Source: Pseudohongiella spirulinae
GTDB taxonomy: Bacteria; Pseudomonadota; Gammaproteobacteria; Pseudomonadales; Pseudohongiellaceae
Direction of reading: 5' to 3'
Assembly: GCF_001444425.1 (NCBI RefSeq)
Contig: NZ_CP013189.1
Location: 682,001-746,000, forward strand
DNA: 64,000 nt
Numbering within the stretch: the first letter of the stretch is position 1; each line of letters begins with the position of its first letter. Shown piece after piece: positions 61,687-64,000 of the stretch. A program made the translations under genes and the position numbers. The notes under the pieces were generated by a model, which did not search any database, had not been told where the DNA came from, and saw only the letters and a list, made by a program, of their open reading frames with translations.

Positions 61687-62275
61687 GCGTGGCAGCCAGT
61701 CTCAGCCGGGCAGGCTTGATCTGATAGATGCAATCAATCAAGTGTTTGCTGAGTTCGAGCTGGCGTATCACAATCAATACCTCAAGGCCTTTGCTGACCC
61801 GGAGCGGTTGATTCTGACCAAGAAATACTGGTTGGAGTGTCTGAGTGAATTTCAACCCCGGCAATTGGTGACTGCTGCGCGTCGGCTGGTCAAGACACAG
61901 CCCTACCTGCCAACCATTTCTGCGATGGTGGCAGCCTGTGAGGAAGGTGGAGAGCTGTTTGGCCTGCCATCGCCACGCGATGCTTATCTGGAAGCCTGCC
62001 GTGCGCCGGCCCCCAAGGCGGCTAACGCGTGGAGTCACCCGGCGGTGTACCACGCCGGCAAGGCAACAGACTGGTTTGTTATGGCCAGTGAGCCAGAGCA
62101 CAAGGTGTATCCGCTGTTTGAGCACAATTACCGGCAATTGTGCGAGCGGGTCATGCGCGGCGAGTCGATAGAGGAACCGGTCACACCGGCGCTGCAGCGC
62201 TCTCTCGGCACGCCGCTCAGTGATGAGCAGAAGGCAGAACGCCTGGATGCGCTGCGCAGAAAACTGCAAGTCTGA
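61598..62275 (+). CDS. replication protein P-like helicase-loader family protein
   Basis: 225 residues. A central region (about 40-125) with FAEFELAYHNQYLKAFADPERL and TKKYWLECLSEFQPRQLVTAARRLVKTQPYLPTISAMVAACE matches the replication-protein-P (phage lambda P-like) pattern found next to DnaT-like genes in several gammaproteobacteria. No P-loop is visible, so it is not DnaC itself. The 5' end overlaps the DnaT-like gene by 89 bases in a different frame, suggesting coupled synthesis of a primosome pair. AGGGG precedes the ATG at a fair distance. Confidence 0.75.
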   Translation: MQEINTLLSVADKDLKRRSGASQTEAGQNKRGSQSQPGRLDLIDAINQVFAEFELAYHNQYLKAFADPERLILTKKYWLECLSEFQPRQLVTAARRLVKTQPYLPTISAMVAACEEGGELFGLPSPRDAYLEACRAPAPKAANAWSHPAVYHAGKATDWFVMASEPEHKVYPLFEHNYRQLCERVMRGESIEEPVTPALQRSLGTPLSDEQKAERLDALRRKLQV

Positions 62276-62309
62276 GCGTATGCTTCCGGGTGCTGAGAAA
62301 AGCCACTGA

Positions 62310-62666
62310 TCAGGTCAGCAGATGCAGTTCTCGCTCCAGCAGAGCTGTGTCGCCGGTATTCAGTTCAACCAGACGGCGCAGATGCGTCATGCTCTCCACA
62401 TCAATGAAATCGCAGGCCAAACCCACCCTGTTATCACGTGTGTTGGCAATGCTGGCTGTCATGCAGATCTGCAAGTCACCACCCAGATGGATACAGACTT
62501 CCACAGGTGTGTTCCCGGCAAGTTTTTGTTCAGGCAGCATTTCAATCAGGATGCCTCGCAGTGATATATCTACCAGCTGCACGATGCAGTCATTGTTGCC
62601 TTGCGACACTATGGTTTCAGCATCAAAGAAGATGCGGGTGAAGGCGCGTTTCTGATCTTTTGTCAT
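62310..62666 (-). CDS. PilZ-domain cyclic-di-GMP effector
   Basis: 118 residues from the ATG at 62666; a GTG at 62690 is an alternative start. The arginine motif is in KDQKRAFTRIFFD (RxxxR: R-AFT-R), then DISLRGILIEM (D/N-x-S-x-x-G) and VGLACDFIDVESMTHLRRLVELN, the typical PilZ end. It would bind cyclic-di-GMP and control a pilus, flagellum or exopolysaccharide function. Single-gene unit between the P-like gene and ettA. Confidence 0.88.
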   Translation of the reverse strand: MTKDQKRAFTRIFFDAETIVSQGNNDCIVQLVDISLRGILIEMLPEQKLAGNTPVEVCIHLGGDLQICMTASIANTRDNRVGLACDFIDVESMTHLRRLVELNTGDTALLERELHLLT

Positions 62667-62759
62667 TGGTAGCGGGCCTGCCGATTGCACTGGTTGCGGA
62701 TTTCTGCGAAACCCGTCTCACATGCTTTATCGGCAGCCCGACCAATTAGTTGAACGCAA

Positions 62760-64000
62760 TCAGGCCAGTTTTCGGTACTTGATACGAGTGGGCTGGTAAT
62801 CGCTGCCCAGCCGCTTCTTGCGATCGGCCTCGTAGTCTGTGTAGTTACCTTCGTGGAAAATCACCTGGCTGTCGCCTTCAAAGGCCAGGATATGCGTGCA
62901 AATGCGGTCCAGGAACCAGCGGTCGTGCGACACTACAATGGCCGTGCCGGGGAAGTTCAGCAGCCCCTCTTCCAGAGCACGCAGGGTCTCCACGTCCAGA
63001 TCGTTGGTTGGTTCGTCAAGCAGCAGAACGTTGGCGCCGCGTTTAAGCAGTTTGGCCAGGTGCAGACGGTTGCGCTCCCCACCCGACAGGTCGCGGATAA
63101 ATTTCTGCTGGTCTCCGCCACGGAAGTTGAAGCGACCGGCGTAGGCGCGCGAAGGAATCTCGTAGCGGCCAATCTGCAGAATGTCCTGACCTTCGGATAA
63201 TTCTTCCCACACGGTTTTGCTGTCATTCAATGAATCGCGGCTCTGATCCACATAGGCCAGATCAACGGTTTCGCCCAGCTCAATGCTGCCGCTGTCCGGT
63301 TGCTCAACGCCGGTCAGCATACGCAGGAAGGTGGTTTTACCGGCACCGTTGCCACCGATAATGCCCACGATTGCGCCTTTGGGTACCGAGAAGGACAGGT
63401 CGTTAATCAGCAGGCGATCACCAAAGCCCTTGGTAAGATGGTTGACTTCAATAACCTTGTCGCCCAGACGTGGCCCCGGCGGAATGTACAGTTCGGTGGT
63501 TTCGTTACGCTTCTGGAATTCCTGGGAGTTCAGCTCCTCAAAGCGGGCGATACGCGCCTTGCTTTTGGCCTGACGGCCTTTGGGATTGCTGCGCACCCAC
63601 TCCAGCTCGGAGCGGATGGTTTTCTCGCGCGCTGCTTCCTGCTTGGCTTCCACTTCCAGGCGCTTCTCCTTGGCTTCCAGCCAGGTGGTGTAGTTGCCCT
63701 CGTACGGGATACCGTGCCCGCGGTCGAGTTCCAGAATCCAGCCGGCGGCGTTGTCCAGGAAGTAACGGTCGTGGGTGATGGCGACTACGGTGCCGGGGAA
63801 TTCCACCAGGAAACGCTCCAGCCAGGCAACACTTTCGGCATCCAGGTGGTTGGTCGGCTCATCCAGCAGCAGCATATCAGGATTGGACAGAAGCAAACGG
63901 CACAGCGCTACACGGCGTTTCTCACCTCCAGACAGTTTGGTGACATCGGCGTCCCATGGCGGCAGGCGCAGCGCGTCTGCCGCGCGCTCCAAAGTCCGCT
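62760..64000 (-). CDS. ettA: energy-dependent translational throttle protein EttA (ABC-F), C-terminal three quarters
   Basis: The gene enters from the right edge; about 413 residues are visible of a family length near 555. First ABC domain: [16 protein letters not shown] and [23 protein letters not shown], then the PtIM linker with [23 protein letters not shown]. Second domain: [31 protein letters not shown] and [20 protein letters not shown]. EttA binds the ribosomal E site and couples the first peptide bond to ATP/ADP ratio. The sequence closely resembles E. coli EttA. The start lies outside the window. Confidence 0.96.
   Translation of the reverse strand, partial: RTLERAADALRLPPWDADVTKLSGGEKRRVALCRLLLSNPDMLLLDEPTNHLDAESVAWLERFLVEFPGTVVAITHDRYFLDNAAGWILELDRGHGIPYEGNYTTWLEAKEKRLEVEAKQEAAREKTIRSELEWVRSNPKGRQAKSKARIARFEELNSQEFQKRNETTELYIPPGPRLGDKVIEVNHLTKGFGDRLLINDLSFSVPKGAIVGIIGGNGAGKTTFLRMLTGVEQPDSGSIELGETVDLAYVDQSRDSLNDSKTVWEELSEGQDILQIGRYEIPSRAYAGRFNFRGGDQQKFIRDLSGGERNRLHLAKLLKRGANVLLLDEPTNDLDVETLRALEEGLLNFPGTAIVVSHDRWFLDRICTHILAFEGDSQVIFHEGNYTDYEADRKKRLGSDYQPTRIKYRKLA

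Overview
The window looks like chromosomal DNA of a free-living, probably marine gammaproteobacterium. This rests on the housekeeping genes (rlmKL, rlmJ, aroA, ettA, an alanine-racemase-fold ornithine decarboxylase of the Pseudomonas type), the MSHA-type pilus locus, a BCCT carrier, glucosylglycerate (compatible solute) genes and a photoactive yellow protein. Genus cannot be fixed from this sequence alone; a lineage near Pseudohongiella or the Cellvibrionales is only a guess. No phage, insertion sequence or CRISPR array was seen.

Layout. 1-11.2 kb: end of an EAL-domain protein, ornithine decarboxylase, a heterodimeric ABC exporter, an FkbM methyltransferase, pyruvate phosphate dikinase and a NfeD-slipin operon. 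11.4-19.7 kb: the most unusual part. Four near-identical, exactly 318-codon secreted proteins carry the full copper-ligand set of peptidylglycine/dopamine-type (PHM-like) copper monooxygenases. A secreted redoxin-cytochrome c gene sits between copies 1 and 2. Each gene has its own terminator-like hairpin, and an Old Yellow Enzyme and a BCCT transporter follow. 19.7-25 kb: 23S rRNA methyltransferases rlmKL and rlmJ, a small exported protein and a GNAT-nitrilase fusion. 25-31.6 kb: a secreted PQQ dehydrogenase and a Tat-type amidohydrolase, a DUF2061 protein behind a Fur-like box, a CNNM/CBS protein and aroA. 31.6-36 kb: universal stress protein, SulP carrier and CocE-type hydrolase.

36-50.7 kb: a long minus-strand MSHA-like pilus operon (mshM-L-N-E-G, I/J/K-like genes, three pilin-like proteins) with a two-component system embedded among the pilin genes. 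Immediately upstream on the same strand (50.9-52.5 kb) are photoactive yellow protein and its p-hydroxycinnamoyl-CoA ligase, so a blue-light receptor lies next to an attachment-pilus locus. 52.6-55.7 kb: Sel1-repeat protein, tRNA-Pro(CGG), DoxX protein and a sterol-desaturase-family protein. 55.6-60.4 kb: a tightly coupled four-gene operon for making and recycling glucosylglycerate (glycerate kinase, phosphatase, glucosyl-3-phosphoglycerate synthase, GH13_18 phosphorylase). 60.5-64 kb: a triple-repeat DnaT-like protein overlapping a replication-protein-P-like gene, a PilZ protein and most of ettA, which runs off the right edge.

How the parts may work together. In the copper cluster, the redoxin-cytochrome c protein is a candidate electron donor for the four periplasmic monooxygenase-like proteins. 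The same three domains occur fused in one polypeptide in other bacteria (from memory, not checked here). The substrate is unknown. The PQQ dehydrogenase and amidohydrolase 8 kb away could belong to the same catabolic theme, but nothing in the sequence links them directly.
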